Positions 18,862 to 27,660 of a stretch of DNA of 64,000 bases are shown here, in pieces (the stretch's first letter is position 1; each line of letters begins with the position of its first letter). The position numbers and the translations under genes were made by a program. The stretch lies in the NCBI GenBank assembly GCA_012839185.1, contig DUNU01000002.1, positions 124,001 to 188,000 of the forward strand, given 5' to 3'. Source of the stretch: Clostridiales bacterium (lineage in GTDB: Bacteria; Bacillota; Clostridia; Oscillospirales; Acutalibacteraceae). Below the pieces are notes generated by a model, which was given only the letters and a program-made list of their open reading frames with translations, did not search any database and was not told where the DNA came from.

Positions 18862-21048
18862 CTAAAATTTTCTGTAATTTTCTTCCTGTTTAATGAGCTT
18901 GACTGCATCAAGATATGCCTTTGCACATACATGATACATAGTGTTTTGACGAGTTGCTTCCTTAATTTTGCCGTTGATTACATAACGCTCGTCATTGCTC
19001 TCTTTAATAGCGGCACGAAGTTCGGCAGCTCTTGCCTTATTAGTATTCTTAACTTCACCGAGTTCCTTGTTAAGGTCAAATTGTTTCTGGTCAAGTGCAT
19101 TTTCTTGAGCATAAAGATCGTTAAATATGCTTGTATCATAAGGAACGAGACCATCGGGATAGTGCTTTAAGGTCGCCTTTTTTGAGCGAAGACGTGTTTT
19201 TGCAACATCAATACTTTCAGAGCGGTATCTCTTTTCTTCCTTGGTATTTTTCGGTAAATCCCTGGCAATTTCAACAACATTGTCGGGACAATTTACGACA
19301 CCTTCAAGACCTTCCGCGACAACAGCTCGGGCAATCTTTAACTTACCCTGCATTTCGGGAGTATCAAACTTTTCAAGTTCTTTAACCGCTGCAACGGATA
19401 CGGAGACTTCGTTATTAAACTCAATAGCCTCGTTATATTCCTTCTTGGCAGCCTTCTTTTCTTCACCGGTCAAGCCCTTTATCTTTTGCTTAAGAGCAAC
19501 CAAATCATAGAGTTTCTCTTTGCTCATAACACGAGCCTTGCGGATTGTCCCCAGAGCCTCTTCCTCGTTTTCAAGCATGCCTGCACTATAGTCATCGGAG
19601 ATGGCACGAATCTGCAGAATTTTTATAACCTTTCTCTGCTTGTCTTCGGTAAAGTCATAGAAGAAATAGGGAATAACATTCAAAATTGCACCGACAACGG
19701 AAAGCACAACAAGAGCTCCGATAAGGGGATAGAGAACATCTTTATCAAAGAGAATATGATACATATTCTCATAGCCGTTGTTTGCATGAATACCGAATTT
19801 TTCATAGACGGCGGGAAGTACGGAACTTGTTGCCATAGTAATAAATGTACCGATAAGAGCGACTGCGGAGAACATTCCGTCAATACGCTCACCTGTTTTA
19901 TATTGCTGATAGTCGCGGATATCCGCCTGAATTGCAGGATTAAGAACGTGAGCAAACGAACCCATGAGACTGTTCATCCACATACAGATAAGAACAAGCC
20001 ATATTGATTCCTTTGAAGGATAAATCAGAGCAATAAATAAAACGTTGAAAAGATTTGTAACGATAAGAACTTTCTTTTTGCCCCATTTTTTGATAAAGAA
20101 GGGAGCAAAGAGCATACCCCATAAAGCGGAGTTGCCGTAAATTAGAGTAATCAAAGAATAAGTTTTTTCATCACAAAGTTTTCCGTAGTTATAGAGCCAC
20201 TGAAGTATTGTTCCCTGAGCAGTCTCAAGAAATCCGAGCCAGCCTGCAAGGGATATAATCCAGAAATATTTATTCTTTGCAACTGCACGAAGAGCGTCGA
20301 TAAAACGAATGCTTACAACATGAGATTTTGCCTGAACAATCTTTTCTTTTGTATTGGCAACAACTAATATACACAGAGCTATACCGAATACGGCAATAAA
20401 GGGATAGAGCCAACGATATACCGCAAGGTCATATATATCTCCGTCGGAAACTTTGCCCGCAATAAGCGGAATAATCGCATTGGTGATTGACGGAGCAAGA
20501 GAATAAATAACAGCCTTTATGGAAGCTACATTTGCACGCTCCTGAGTGTTGGGAGAAAGAACGTGAATAAGGTTTTCATAAGCTTCATAGAAAAAGTTAT
20601 AGAAAAACTGCAGACCGAAATTGTAAACAATAACAAGAACGCAACGCCAGATATAATCAATTCGCGAATAGGGAGTGAAAACGAAAAGCATGGAAATGAT
20701 AACCGTCGGAATGCCCATACGAAGAATATAGGGACGATATTTACCTTCTCTATGACGGACATTATCAATAATGTTTGCACGAATTGCTGTAAACGGAATG
20801 TTTGCAAAACTGGAAATGAGGTACATGATATACATGTGTGTCGGCTGAATGCCTATCGTGTTACCGATAACAACGTTGGTCGTGGACAACAAGAGTTGTG
20901 TTGCCATCGTGAAAATGAAATATGCACCTATTCCGCCAACGGAATAGGACAATATCTCTTTGTAGTTCATGTAGTAGCCTTTAGGCGGTGTTTTCCAATA
21001 GGATTTTACATCATTGAAAATGCCTTTGGCTTTTTCTGTGATATTCAT
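18862..21048 (-). CDS. GPH-family (MFS) sugar transporter with a long C-terminal cytoplasmic extension
   Basis: A 728-residue protein. The first 490 residues form about 12 membrane helices of the glycoside-pentoside-hexuronide:cation symporter type (SYSVGGIGAYFIFTMATQ near 33-50, and DNVRHREGKYRPYIL after helix 2). Such carriers take up sugars with Na+ or H+. Residues from about 490 to 728 are a charged, mainly helical domain with no recognised fold, rich in Lys, Glu and Ala; ordinary members end near 450-500. GGAGGAAG precedes the ATG. atpD follows closely. The substrate is unknown. Confidence 0.82.
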   Translation of the reverse strand: MNITEKAKGIFNDVKSYWKTPPKGYYMNYKEILSYSVGGIGAYFIFTMATQLLLSTTNVVIGNTIGIQPTHMYIMYLISSFANIPFTAIRANIIDNVRHREGKYRPYILRMGIPTVIISMLFVFTPYSRIDYIWRCVLVIVYNFGLQFFYNFFYEAYENLIHVLSPNTQERANVASIKAVIYSLAPSITNAIIPLIAGKVSDGDIYDLAVYRWLYPFIAVFGIALCILVVANTKEKIVQAKSHVVSIRFIDALRAVAKNKYFWIISLAGWLGFLETAQGTILQWLYNYGKLCDEKTYSLITLIYGNSALWGMLFAPFFIKKWGKKKVLIVTNLFNVLFIALIYPSKESIWLVLICMWMNSLMGSFAHVLNPAIQADIRDYQQYKTGERIDGMFSAVALIGTFITMATSSVLPAVYEKFGIHANNGYENMYHILFDKDVLYPLIGALVVLSVVGAILNVIPYFFYDFTEDKQRKVIKILQIRAISDDYSAGMLENEEEALGTIRKARVMSKEKLYDLVALKQKIKGLTGEEKKAAKKEYNEAIEFNNEVSVSVAAVKELEKFDTPEMQGKLKIARAVVAEGLEGVVNCPDNVVEIARDLPKNTKEEKRYRSESIDVAKTRLRSKKATLKHYPDGLVPYDTSIFNDLYAQENALDQKQFDLNKELGEVKNTNKARAAELRAAIKESNDERYVINGKIKEATRQNTMYHVCAKAYLDAVKLIKQEENYRKF

Positions 21049-21079
21049 ACTTCCTCCGAACTTTAAAATCAGTCAGATT

Positions 21080-21108
21080 ATTATAACATATATAAATATA
21101 TTTTTCAA
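21080..21108 (-). promoter_or_regulatory. Promoter of the transporter (and probably atpD-atpC)
   Basis: On the minus strand TTGAAA (21103-21108), a 17-base spacer and TATAAT (21080-21085). Confidence 0.75.
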
Positions 21109-21160
21109 GTCTTTTTTCTTTTTTAATTATTGCGATACTTTTGCGTACAGGAATTTATTA

Positions 21161-21189
21161 TTGACAAACCAGACCTGCTGTGATATAAT
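21161..21189 (+). promoter_or_regulatory. Promoter of the 216-residue membrane protein gene
   Basis: TTGACA (21161-21166) and TATAAT (21184-21189) are separated by 17 bases. Both boxes are perfect consensus and diverge from the transporter promoter. Confidence 0.82.
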
Positions 21190-21248
21190 TACTTTGATAT
21201 AATATATCTATTAAAATTTTGAAAGGAACGGCTTGTCCGTGCAAAATT

Positions 21249-21899
21249 ATGAAAGTTTTTTATAAAGTTCTTACAGGACTTTTGGCTTTGAGCATATTCC
21301 CCGCTGTCATCTTTTTCCCCTTCTTCAAGATTATCGTTACCTCGACTGTTTTATCTTTCTTTACTTCCTCAACCGGTGAGCCGATAATCAACGGTGCATA
21401 CTCATTAAAGGATATTTACGACTTGATTCTCCCCTACAAAGATACTGTTTCAAGTTTCAGTTTAAGCTCAATTCCCGAAAATGTCCGCGACGCTTTGGGT
21501 GTTCCCGCTGCTTTTTTCATCGGTTTCTTCATCCTCGCTCTTTTAGCTGCAATCATCGTCTTCATTCTCGGTGTTTTCACAAAGAAAAAAACAGCCGTTA
21601 TGGCATTCTCAGGTCTCGGAATTGCCTTTACTCTCGGAATGAACATTGCCTTCGAGAGTTTTGCAAAACCGCTTATTAACGGCAAAATTTCCATTGTTGA
21701 ACTTTTGGGAGAAACCGTTATCGGCACACTTACCGGTTCAGCCGGCTCTCTCGGTTCACTCTTTTCTTCCTTGCTTGGTTCAAGTGCACTCATTGACCTT
21801 CGTCTGTTTAATTTAAGTGCCGCATATATCGCAATGTTGCTTATTTTCGGCACCATTCTCGTCTTTACCATCGTTTCCGTTGTTACAGACTGGGAATAA
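21249..21899 (+). CDS. Membrane protein of unknown function, 216 residues
   Basis: Four membrane helices are predicted: about 5-35, 92-115 (FFIGFFILALLAAIIVF), 123-143 and 187-210. Between helices 1 and 2 is a polar, probably outside, loop of about 50 residues. No family motif is recognised. The start is uncertain: the ATG at 21249 begins a typical signal-anchor, but AAAGGAA lies 20 bases upstream of it, and an in-frame TTG at 21219 precedes that site. It has a consensus promoter and is followed by a lipid kinase gene, which may hint at an envelope role. Confidence 0.6.
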   Translation: MKVFYKVLTGLLALSIFPAVIFFPFFKIIVTSTVLSFFTSSTGEPIINGAYSLKDIYDLILPYKDTVSSFSLSSIPENVRDALGVPAAFFIGFFILALLAAIIVFILGVFTKKKTAVMAFSGLGIAFTLGMNIAFESFAKPLINGKISIVELLGETVIGTLTGSAGSLGSLFSSLLGSSALIDLRLFNLSAAYIAMLLIFGTILVFTIVSVVTDWE

Positions 21900-22023
21900 T
21901 TCACTTGCAACAAAGATAATTCTTAATTAAATCAAAAATTTCAGGGAAATGAAAAATTTTCCAAAAGCATCATTCACGCTCCATCCACCCTTAATTTCAA
22001 TTATACAATCACGGAGGCTGATT

Positions 22024-22968
22024 ATGAAACATATATTTGTAATAAATCCCATTGCCGGAAAAAAAGACGCAACCGAGGATGTCAAAAAGAAAGCTCTGTT
22101 TGCCCTTGACAAAGACGACTGCGAATTTTATGTAACCAAATCAAGCGGTGATGCCGTCACTTTTGTTAAAGAGTATATTGAAAACCACCCCGATGAACAG
22201 TTACGTTTTTATGCCTGTGGCGGAGACGGAACTTTGCACGAAGTGGCTCAAGCCTGCGTAAACAAAGAAAATGTCGAAGTAACCTGCGTTCCCTGCGGAA
22301 GCGGCAACGACTTTGTAAAATATTACGGCGGCAAAGAATGTTTTGAAGATTTTGATTCGCTCGTAAACGGCACTCCCCACAAGATTGACGTGCTGAAAGT
22401 AACCGACAGCGAAAATGTTCACTACTGCATAAACATCGACAATTTCGGCTTTGATGCTTTCGTCTGCGACACGATGAACCACCTCAAAGGTCATCCGATA
22501 TTCGGCGGCTCGGCAGGCTATCTAGTCGGTGTTGTCAAAGGTCTGGGCAAGGCGATGAAAACCGACGTTCAGGTCATTGCTGACGGTGAAGTTATGACAA
22601 AAGATAACGAAATTATGCTTGCCACCGTTTCAAACTGCCACTATGTCGGCGGTATGTTCTTTGTTGCACCCAATGCAAAAAACGACGACGGACTTATTGA
22701 CGTTACCGTAATCGATCCTCTGTCCCGTGCAAAATTTATGAAACTCGTTATGCCCTATACAAAAGGCGAAATCTTCACCAACCCGATTTTTAACGGTATA
22801 TATCGCTACAAGCAGGCGAAAAAGGTCGAAATTTCCGCCCCCGAAGGCTTTATCAACTGCATCGACGGCGAGATTATCAACCACAACAAATTTACCATTG
22901 AAGTAGTTCCCGGTGCACTCAATTTCGTTATTCCGCTTGACGCAACAAAAAACAATCCCAAAAACTGA
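22024..22968 (+). CDS. Diacylglycerol/lipid kinase family protein (DagK/YegS-like)
   Basis: A 314-residue soluble lipid kinase. The N-terminal NAD-kinase-like domain has INPIAGKKD (7-15) and the nucleotide-binding GGDGT (66-70). Further conserved stretches are PCGSGNDF and IDNFGFDA. Bacterial members phosphorylate diacylglycerol, returning it to phospholipid synthesis, or make related lipid phosphates. The ATG at 22024 is chosen because CGGAGG lies nine bases upstream. The frame stays open for 75 bases before it, without a good start. A strong terminator follows. Confidence 0.88.
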   Translation: MKHIFVINPIAGKKDATEDVKKKALFALDKDDCEFYVTKSSGDAVTFVKEYIENHPDEQLRFYACGGDGTLHEVAQACVNKENVEVTCVPCGSGNDFVKYYGGKECFEDFDSLVNGTPHKIDVLKVTDSENVHYCINIDNFGFDAFVCDTMNHLKGHPIFGGSAGYLVGVVKGLGKAMKTDVQVIADGEVMTKDNEIMLATVSNCHYVGGMFFVAPNAKNDDGLIDVTVIDPLSRAKFMKLVMPYTKGEIFTNPIFNGIYRYKQAKKVEISAPEGFINCIDGEIINHNKFTIEVVPGALNFVIPLDATKNNPKN

Positions 22969-22978
22969 GAGTAAAAAG

Positions 22979-23003
22979 AAAGAGCCTCGCGGCTCTTTTT
23001 TGT
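22979..23003 (+). terminator. Terminator after the lipid kinase gene
   Basis: AAAGAGCC and GGCTCTTT pair around a TCGC loop and are followed by TTTT. Confidence 0.88.
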
Positions 23004-23031
23004 TTCGTTTCATTCAGTTCAAAATAAACTG

Positions 23032-23060
23032 TTGATTTTTTAACAAATTTATAGTATAAT
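23032..23060 (+). promoter_or_regulatory. Promoter of the 75-residue protein gene
   Basis: TTGATT (23032-23037), a 17-base spacer and TATAAT (23055-23060). Confidence 0.72.
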
Positions 23061-23091
23061 AAACACCATCTTAAAAGAAAGGAGACGCCTG

Positions 23092-23319
23092 ATGAAAAAA
23101 ATCATTTGCAAAGTTGAATACGATACCGAAGTTTCCGAACTTATCGAAAAAAGAACTTTCGGCGAATTCGGTGATCCTGACGGCTATGAGGAATCTCTCT
23201 ACAAAACTCCCGACGGTAAGTATTTTATCTATGGCAACGGTGGTGCCGAGTCCTTGTATAAAGAAGAAACAATCAAGAGAATGGCAGCCGCAAAAGCTGA
23301 AGAATGGCTTAAACAATAA
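23092..23319 (+). CDS. Small acidic protein of unknown function, 75 residues
   Basis: The protein starts MKKIICKVEYDTEVSELIEK and contains DPDGYEESLYKTPDGKYFIY, a beta-rich pattern, then a helix ending KAEEWLKQ. It has no signal peptide or membrane segment. AAAGGAG stands seven bases before the ATG. Promoter and terminator make it a single-gene unit, so it is very probably expressed. Similar short proteins occur in Clostridia, but I know no function for them. Confidence 0.7.
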   Translation: MKKIICKVEYDTEVSELIEKRTFGEFGDPDGYEESLYKTPDGKYFIYGNGGAESLYKEETIKRMAAAKAEEWLKQ

Positions 23320-23324
23320 TATAT

Positions 23325-23350
23325 AAAGCTGTCGCAAGATGGCTTTTTTC
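23325..23350 (+). terminator. Terminator after the 75-residue protein gene
   Basis: A nine-base stem (AAAGCTGTC with GATGGCTTT, two G-T pairs) with a GCAA tetraloop, followed by TTT. Confidence 0.85.
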
Positions 23351-23370
23351 TTTTTCGGAACAATCATACA

Positions 23371-23402
23371 TAAAAAGAAAAACGAGCCATTTCTGACTCG
23401 TT
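23371..23402 (-). terminator. Terminator of the 5S rRNA gene
   Basis: AACGAG and CTCGTT (23381-23402) form the stem, and the minus strand continues with TTTTTC-type sequence. It lies about ten bases after the 5S 3' end. Confidence 0.75.
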
Positions 23403-23410
23403 TCTTATGC

Positions 23411-23522
23411 CGGCGACAACCTATTTTCCCGGGAGGCCTCCCTCCAAGTATCTTCGGCACATTTGAGCTTAACTACCGTGTTCGGGATGGGAACGGGTGG
23501 GACCTCAATGTTATAGACACCG
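23411..23522 (-). rRNA. rrf: 5S ribosomal RNA (isolated gene)
   Basis: The minus strand carries conserved 5S segments in the right order: CCCGTTCCCATCCCGAACAC (loop B/helix III), AGTTAAGCTC, GCCGAAGATACTTGG and GGAGGCCTCCCGGGAAAATA. The ends GGTGTC and GTCGCC pair as helix I. The length is about 112 bases; the ends are accurate to a few bases. No 16S or 23S gene is next to it: the upstream neighbour is the end of a GH3 gene. It has its own promoter and terminator. Confidence 0.93.
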
Positions 23523-23554
23523 ACTCGACTCAGGTTTTTCCCGAGTGCCTGAGT

Positions 23555-23583
23555 ACTATAACATATTTTTTCCCGTTTGTCAA
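23555..23583 (-). promoter_or_regulatory. Promoter of the isolated 5S rRNA gene
   Basis: On the minus strand TTGACA (23578-23583), a 17-base spacer and TATAGT (23555-23560). The predicted transcript starts about 26 bases before the mature 5S. That leader can form a 7-base hairpin, ACTCAGG with CCTGAGT (23529-23556 region), possibly used in 5S processing. Confidence 0.85.
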
Positions 23584-23637
23584 GCACTTTTTTTAATTTT
23601 TTTGTATTTTCAAAAATTCGCCGACTTTTTTAATGTT

Positions 23638-26094
23638 TTATATCATTCCTGCGAGGTTCTTAATATTCTTAAGACCTGCGGGAAGTCCGGCAATTATCTT
23701 TCCGACACCGCTCGGAATGGGACCGTCATTAAGAATTTGAAGCAGACCTTCCGCCATATCCGCCGTAAACACGCCACTGGACATGGAGACGAAATTGCGT
23801 ATCGGCAATTCAAGAGCCATTGCGGTAATCATATCACCCGTACCGCCTAAATTAAGAGCGGCAACCTTATCAAGAATTGCGGTAAGAACGCGATTTATCG
23901 CAGCACCGTTTCTTGAACTAACGGCATCACCGAGCGAATTTGTCAAATCAAGCGGCTGACTTTCATCACGGTGATTGGGGGGAATGGGACGACCTAAAAC
24001 CGCTTCAAAATCGGCATCGGAAATATCGGCTGCATCGCCTGTGTAATAACCCGGAGCAGTTTCGCGATAATCAGGAATTTCAACGTCCTTTGTCGCCTCA
24101 ACCTTAACTTTCGCGTCAAGTAAAATATCACGAGAAGAGCTGCCGACCAAAATCTCAAAATCTCCGCTTTCGACAGTCCAGTCGTTTGCAAGAACGTTCC
24201 AGAAAGAGAATGCACGGGAGCAAAGTTCAATCTCGACCGTCTTTTCTTCGCCGGCTTTGAGATAAACTTTCTTAAAGCCCTTAAGTTCCTTTTCGGGACG
24301 ATAGATTGTCGATTCAACGTCACGGACATAGATCTGAGCGACTTCCGCAGCGTCAACTTTGCCGACGTTCTTAATCTTGAAAGATACGGTTAATTTATCG
24401 GTATCTTTTATCTTTTTCTTGGATAATTTAAGACCGCTGTACTTAAATTCGGAATAGGAAAGACCGAAACCGAAGGGGAAAAGCACATCCTTTTTGAAAG
24501 TGTCGTAATAACGATAACCGACATAAACACCCTCACGATATTCAACCGTCTTTTTGCTTCCGGGGAAGTTCTTTGTGGCGGAACAGTCGGAGAGAGCGAG
24601 GGGATAAGTTTCGGGAAGTTTGCCGGAGGGACTTTCTTTGCCTAAAAGAATATCAACGGTAGCCGAGCCGCCTGCCTGACCCAAAAGATAACCGTTGACT
24701 ACTGCCTTGACTTTTGAAAGCCACGGCATAAGAACGGGAGAACCACCGCTTAAAACGACAACAGTATTGGGATTAACATTTACGACTGCAGTAATAAGAG
24801 CATTATGATTTGCGGGAAGATCCAATTTCTTTCTGTCAAAGCCCTCAGATTCATAAGCATCGGTAAGACCTGCAAAAATAACGGCAACATCACAGTTTTT
24901 CGCAACGGTAACGGCATCGCCGATAAGTCTTGCATCGGGAATATCGGTTGTCTTGTCATAACCCGCCGTGTAAACGATATTCACTTTTTCATCAATGAAA
25001 GCATCAAAAGCGTTGTCAAGTTTATGCGGATTGACTAAGGAAGAACCTGCACCCTGATAGCGGGGACTTCTTGCCATTTCGCCGATAACGGCAATCTTGG
25101 CATCCTTTTTAAGCGGAAGAATATTATCTTCATTTTTGAGAAGAACGATACATTCGCGGGCAATCTTGCGACTTAACTCGTGGTGTTCGTCAATATCATA
25201 AGAGCCGTCAACAAAGCCGTCCTTTGATTTTAGTACCATATCGACAATTCTGTCAACGCAAACGTCAAGTGCCTCTTCGGCAAGTTCGCCGGACAAAATG
25301 GCGGAATGGAGTTTTTCTTCATTATAACCGAAAGAGGCGGGCATTTCCAAATCCTGACCGGCTTTGATACCGTCAACACGAATATTTGAGCCGCCCCAGT
25401 CGGTAACAAGCATTCCTTCATAGCCCCATTCTTTGCGAAGAACGTCAGTTAAAAGCCATTTGTTTTCGCTGGTGTATGTACCGTTTAAGCGGTTGTAGGA
25501 ACTCATGATTGTCCACGGCTGTTCTTCCTTAACTGCCATTTCAAAAGCAGGCAAATAGATTTCACGCAGAGTACGTTCATCGGCTACGGTGTCAATCGTC
25601 ATTCTGCGAGCCTCTTGGTTGTTTGCGGCAAAATGCTTTATCGAAGTACCGATATTTCTGCCCTGAACACCTTTAATGAGAGCCGTTGCCATCTTGCCGG
25701 TGAGATAGGGATCTTCACTGAAATATTCAAAGTTACGACCGCATAGAGGAGAACGCTTGATATTTACGCCGGGACCCAAAAGCACGGATACTCTCTTTTC
25801 CTGACATTCGGCACCCAGAGCATCGCCCATCTCCTCGATAAGTTCGGTATTCCAAGAAGCGGCGGTAGCACAAGCAGGCGGGAAACAGGTTGCAGGTACA
25901 CCCATAAGCAAATCCGCTCCGCCATCCTTGTCAACATTTTCACCCTGCTGACGGATACCGTGAGGCCCGTCGGTTAAGTTGACAGAAGGCAAGCCGAGAC
26001 GCTCAATGTCGAGCGTGTGCCAATAGTCTTTTCCCGAACAAATTGCGACTTTTTCACGCAATGTCATTTTGGAAACAATGTCTTGATGTTTCAT
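23638..26094 (-). CDS. Glycoside hydrolase family 3 enzyme (beta-glucosidase type) with an extra C-terminal region
   Basis: An 818-residue GH3 enzyme. The TIM barrel has LTDGPHGIR (40-48), KHFAANNQE (153-161) and the nucleophile D232 in VTDWGG. A C-terminal alpha/beta domain and a fibronectin III-like domain follow (to about 660). The last 140 or so residues (from PDYRETAPGYYTGD on) have no recognised fold, though similar tails occur in gut clostridial GH3 proteins. It hydrolyses beta-glucosides or beta-xylosides in the cytoplasm; no signal peptide is present. AAAGGAGA precedes the ATG at 26094. Confidence 0.88.
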   Translation of the reverse strand: MKHQDIVSKMTLREKVAICSGKDYWHTLDIERLGLPSVNLTDGPHGIRQQGENVDKDGGADLLMGVPATCFPPACATAASWNTELIEEMGDALGAECQEKRVSVLLGPGVNIKRSPLCGRNFEYFSEDPYLTGKMATALIKGVQGRNIGTSIKHFAANNQEARRMTIDTVADERTLREIYLPAFEMAVKEEQPWTIMSSYNRLNGTYTSENKWLLTDVLRKEWGYEGMLVTDWGGSNIRVDGIKAGQDLEMPASFGYNEEKLHSAILSGELAEEALDVCVDRIVDMVLKSKDGFVDGSYDIDEHHELSRKIARECIVLLKNEDNILPLKKDAKIAVIGEMARSPRYQGAGSSLVNPHKLDNAFDAFIDEKVNIVYTAGYDKTTDIPDARLIGDAVTVAKNCDVAVIFAGLTDAYESEGFDRKKLDLPANHNALITAVVNVNPNTVVVLSGGSPVLMPWLSKVKAVVNGYLLGQAGGSATVDILLGKESPSGKLPETYPLALSDCSATKNFPGSKKTVEYREGVYVGYRYYDTFKKDVLFPFGFGLSYSEFKYSGLKLSKKKIKDTDKLTVSFKIKNVGKVDAAEVAQIYVRDVESTIYRPEKELKGFKKVYLKAGEEKTVEIELCSRAFSFWNVLANDWTVESGDFEILVGSSSRDILLDAKVKVEATKDVEIPDYRETAPGYYTGDAADISDADFEAVLGRPIPPNHRDESQPLDLTNSLGDAVSSRNGAAINRVLTAILDKVAALNLGGTGDMITAMALELPIRNFVSMSSGVFTADMAEGLLQILNDGPIPSGVGKIIAGLPAGLKNIKNLAGMI

Positions 26095-26245
26095 ATATAT
26101 CTCCTTTATTTTGTTATCAATTATTATTCTCATTCCGCTTTTTCAGTTATGAATTTTCAGCAAATCGGAATTTTCAAACATATTTTATTATCAGCTATTA
26201 ACATTTCACCATTTAATCATTCCCGCATATTATTGCTGTTTTTTC

Positions 26246-26956
26246 TCAGGAAGGAATAATTCTGTACTTCATGTGTCTGGCTTTGAAATAACAGTATCCT
26301 TTCTTGATGTCCTCAACTTTCACAGCTTCCTCATCAATCAAATAGATGAAACCATCCTGTTGAATAATTGTGGCAGCGAACCAATACGGATTGTTTTCTT
26401 CCGGGTTGCGGCTGGAAGTATCATATTCCAAGTCCCCCCAAAGCCAAATTTCGATGTCGCATCCCCAAATTCCGTCAAATCTCAGATATAGCGTGCCGTC
26501 TTGTTGTAACTCCTCTATCGAAATACGAGCATCATGAAAACCCCAAGAAGCCAACTCAAGAATATCTATGTCTTGCCGGCTCTTTATCTCCGGAGTTTCT
26601 TCATAGATATAACCGGCATCCATTGAACGACATTTTTCAAGAATCTCCTCCGGTTGTACCTCTTGGTCAAGAAAGGAATCGAGCAAATCTTTCGAAAGGA
26701 AGTCAACACATCCAAACCCCTGCTCATCCATTTCCCAATTCTCTTGGTTTGAATCAATTATCAGTATTTGTGGCTTCATGTAGTTTGATTTCGGCGAAAA
26801 TTGCAGCCATCTTATGAGACGTTTCTTCTCTTCATCCCAAACAATCCAGTAGTCATACTGGCTTTCATCATACCGTTTTTTATAATCATCGTTGTAGTAC
26901 CCAAATACAGCAGAAACATAATATTTCCCTTTTCCCTGACAAACTAATGCATGCAT
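26246..26956 (-). CDS. Unknown protein, 236 residues, acidic and tryptophan-rich
   Basis: The protein is soluble, acidic and rich in Trp and Tyr, with no signal peptide. A mid-region reads ASWGFHDARISIEELQQDG, followed by alternating beta-strands (TLYLRFDGIWGCDIEIWLWG). This recalls small immunity-like or DUF families found in gut Firmicutes, but I do not recognise it with confidence. The ATG at 26956 is preferred over a TTG nine bases upstream because AAGGCAGG then has normal spacing. It stands in a run of poorly known genes (acetyltransferase, DUF2971) between eda and a GH3 gene. Confidence 0.6.
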   Translation of the reverse strand: MHALVCQGKGKYYVSAVFGYYNDDYKKRYDESQYDYWIVWDEEKKRLIRWLQFSPKSNYMKPQILIIDSNQENWEMDEQGFGCVDFLSKDLLDSFLDQEVQPEEILEKCRSMDAGYIYEETPEIKSRQDIDILELASWGFHDARISIEELQQDGTLYLRFDGIWGCDIEIWLWGDLEYDTSSRNPEENNPYWFAATIIQQDGFIYLIDEEAVKVEDIKKGYCYFKARHMKYRIIPS

Positions 26957-27044
26957 ATAAGACAACCTGCCTTACAAATTCTAAATTTATAATACTCTTT
27001 ATTATTTTGTTTTTTATCTCAATTATTCTCCAGCAAATTCCGCT

Positions 27045-27611
27045 TTACTTAACCCAATCTTCTTTATGAATAACGGTTAAAACTCCGTCTTCCTGAGTAT
27101 CATATCTTGTCGTGTGCTTACAGTCGCACAGATATTTGAAACCCAGTTTTTCCGCTACTCGCTTTGACCGGAGATTTCTTTTGAAGTATCCGCAAAAAAC
27201 CGCATCAAGCAAAAGTTCTTCAAAACAAAAACTCAAAACTTTATGCACCGCTTGAGGCATAAGACCTTTTCCCCAATAATCTTCGGAAAGCACAAAGCCA
27301 ATCTCCCGACATTTAAGTGGCTTATATTCTTCACCGACAGCGTTTTCGTCATAATTTTCTATTCCGACGGAACCGATGACCTTGCCCGATTTCTTATAAA
27401 CAACGGCAAAAGTTTTCTTCTCTCTGATAAACAAGTCCAGAATTTCTTTCGATTCATCAATCGACTTGTGATGCGTCCAACCCGCCATTTCCCCGACACC
27501 GGGTACTTTCGCATATTCGTTAAAATCGTTAAGGTCGGTTTCCTTGAACGGTCGGAGAATTAAATCTTCCGTTTCCAAATGCACGCCGGCAATATTGATA
27601 TTTGCATTCAT
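27045..27611 (-). CDS. GNAT acetyltransferase (RimJ/RimL type)
   Basis: A 188-residue N-acetyltransferase. It begins with ETEDLILRPFKETDLNDF (14-31), typical of the RimJ/RimL group. The acetyl-CoA binding region is GFVLSEDYWGKGLMPQAVH (about 106-124), and the NLRSKRVAEKLGF stretch follows (about 149). Such enzymes modify protein N-termini, antibiotics or small amines; the substrate is unknown. The ribosome binding site is weak. It lies 49 bases after the DUF2971 gene. Confidence 0.85.
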   Translation of the reverse strand: MNANINIAGVHLETEDLILRPFKETDLNDFNEYAKVPGVGEMAGWTHHKSIDESKEILDLFIREKKTFAVVYKKSGKVIGSVGIENYDENAVGEEYKPLKCREIGFVLSEDYWGKGLMPQAVHKVLSFCFEELLLDAVFCGYFKRNLRSKRVAEKLGFKYLCDCKHTTRYDTQEDGVLTVIHKEDWVK

Positions 27612-27660
27612 AGCCGCACCGCTTTATAAATACTCATTTGTTTCATTTTTCTTCCGAGGG

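Noticed and set aside
23320..23640. Further rRNA or tRNA genes near the 5S gene
   Set aside because: No 23S 3' end and no cloverleaf-like segment with a GTTCGA-type arm could be found in this gap or the other intergenic regions.
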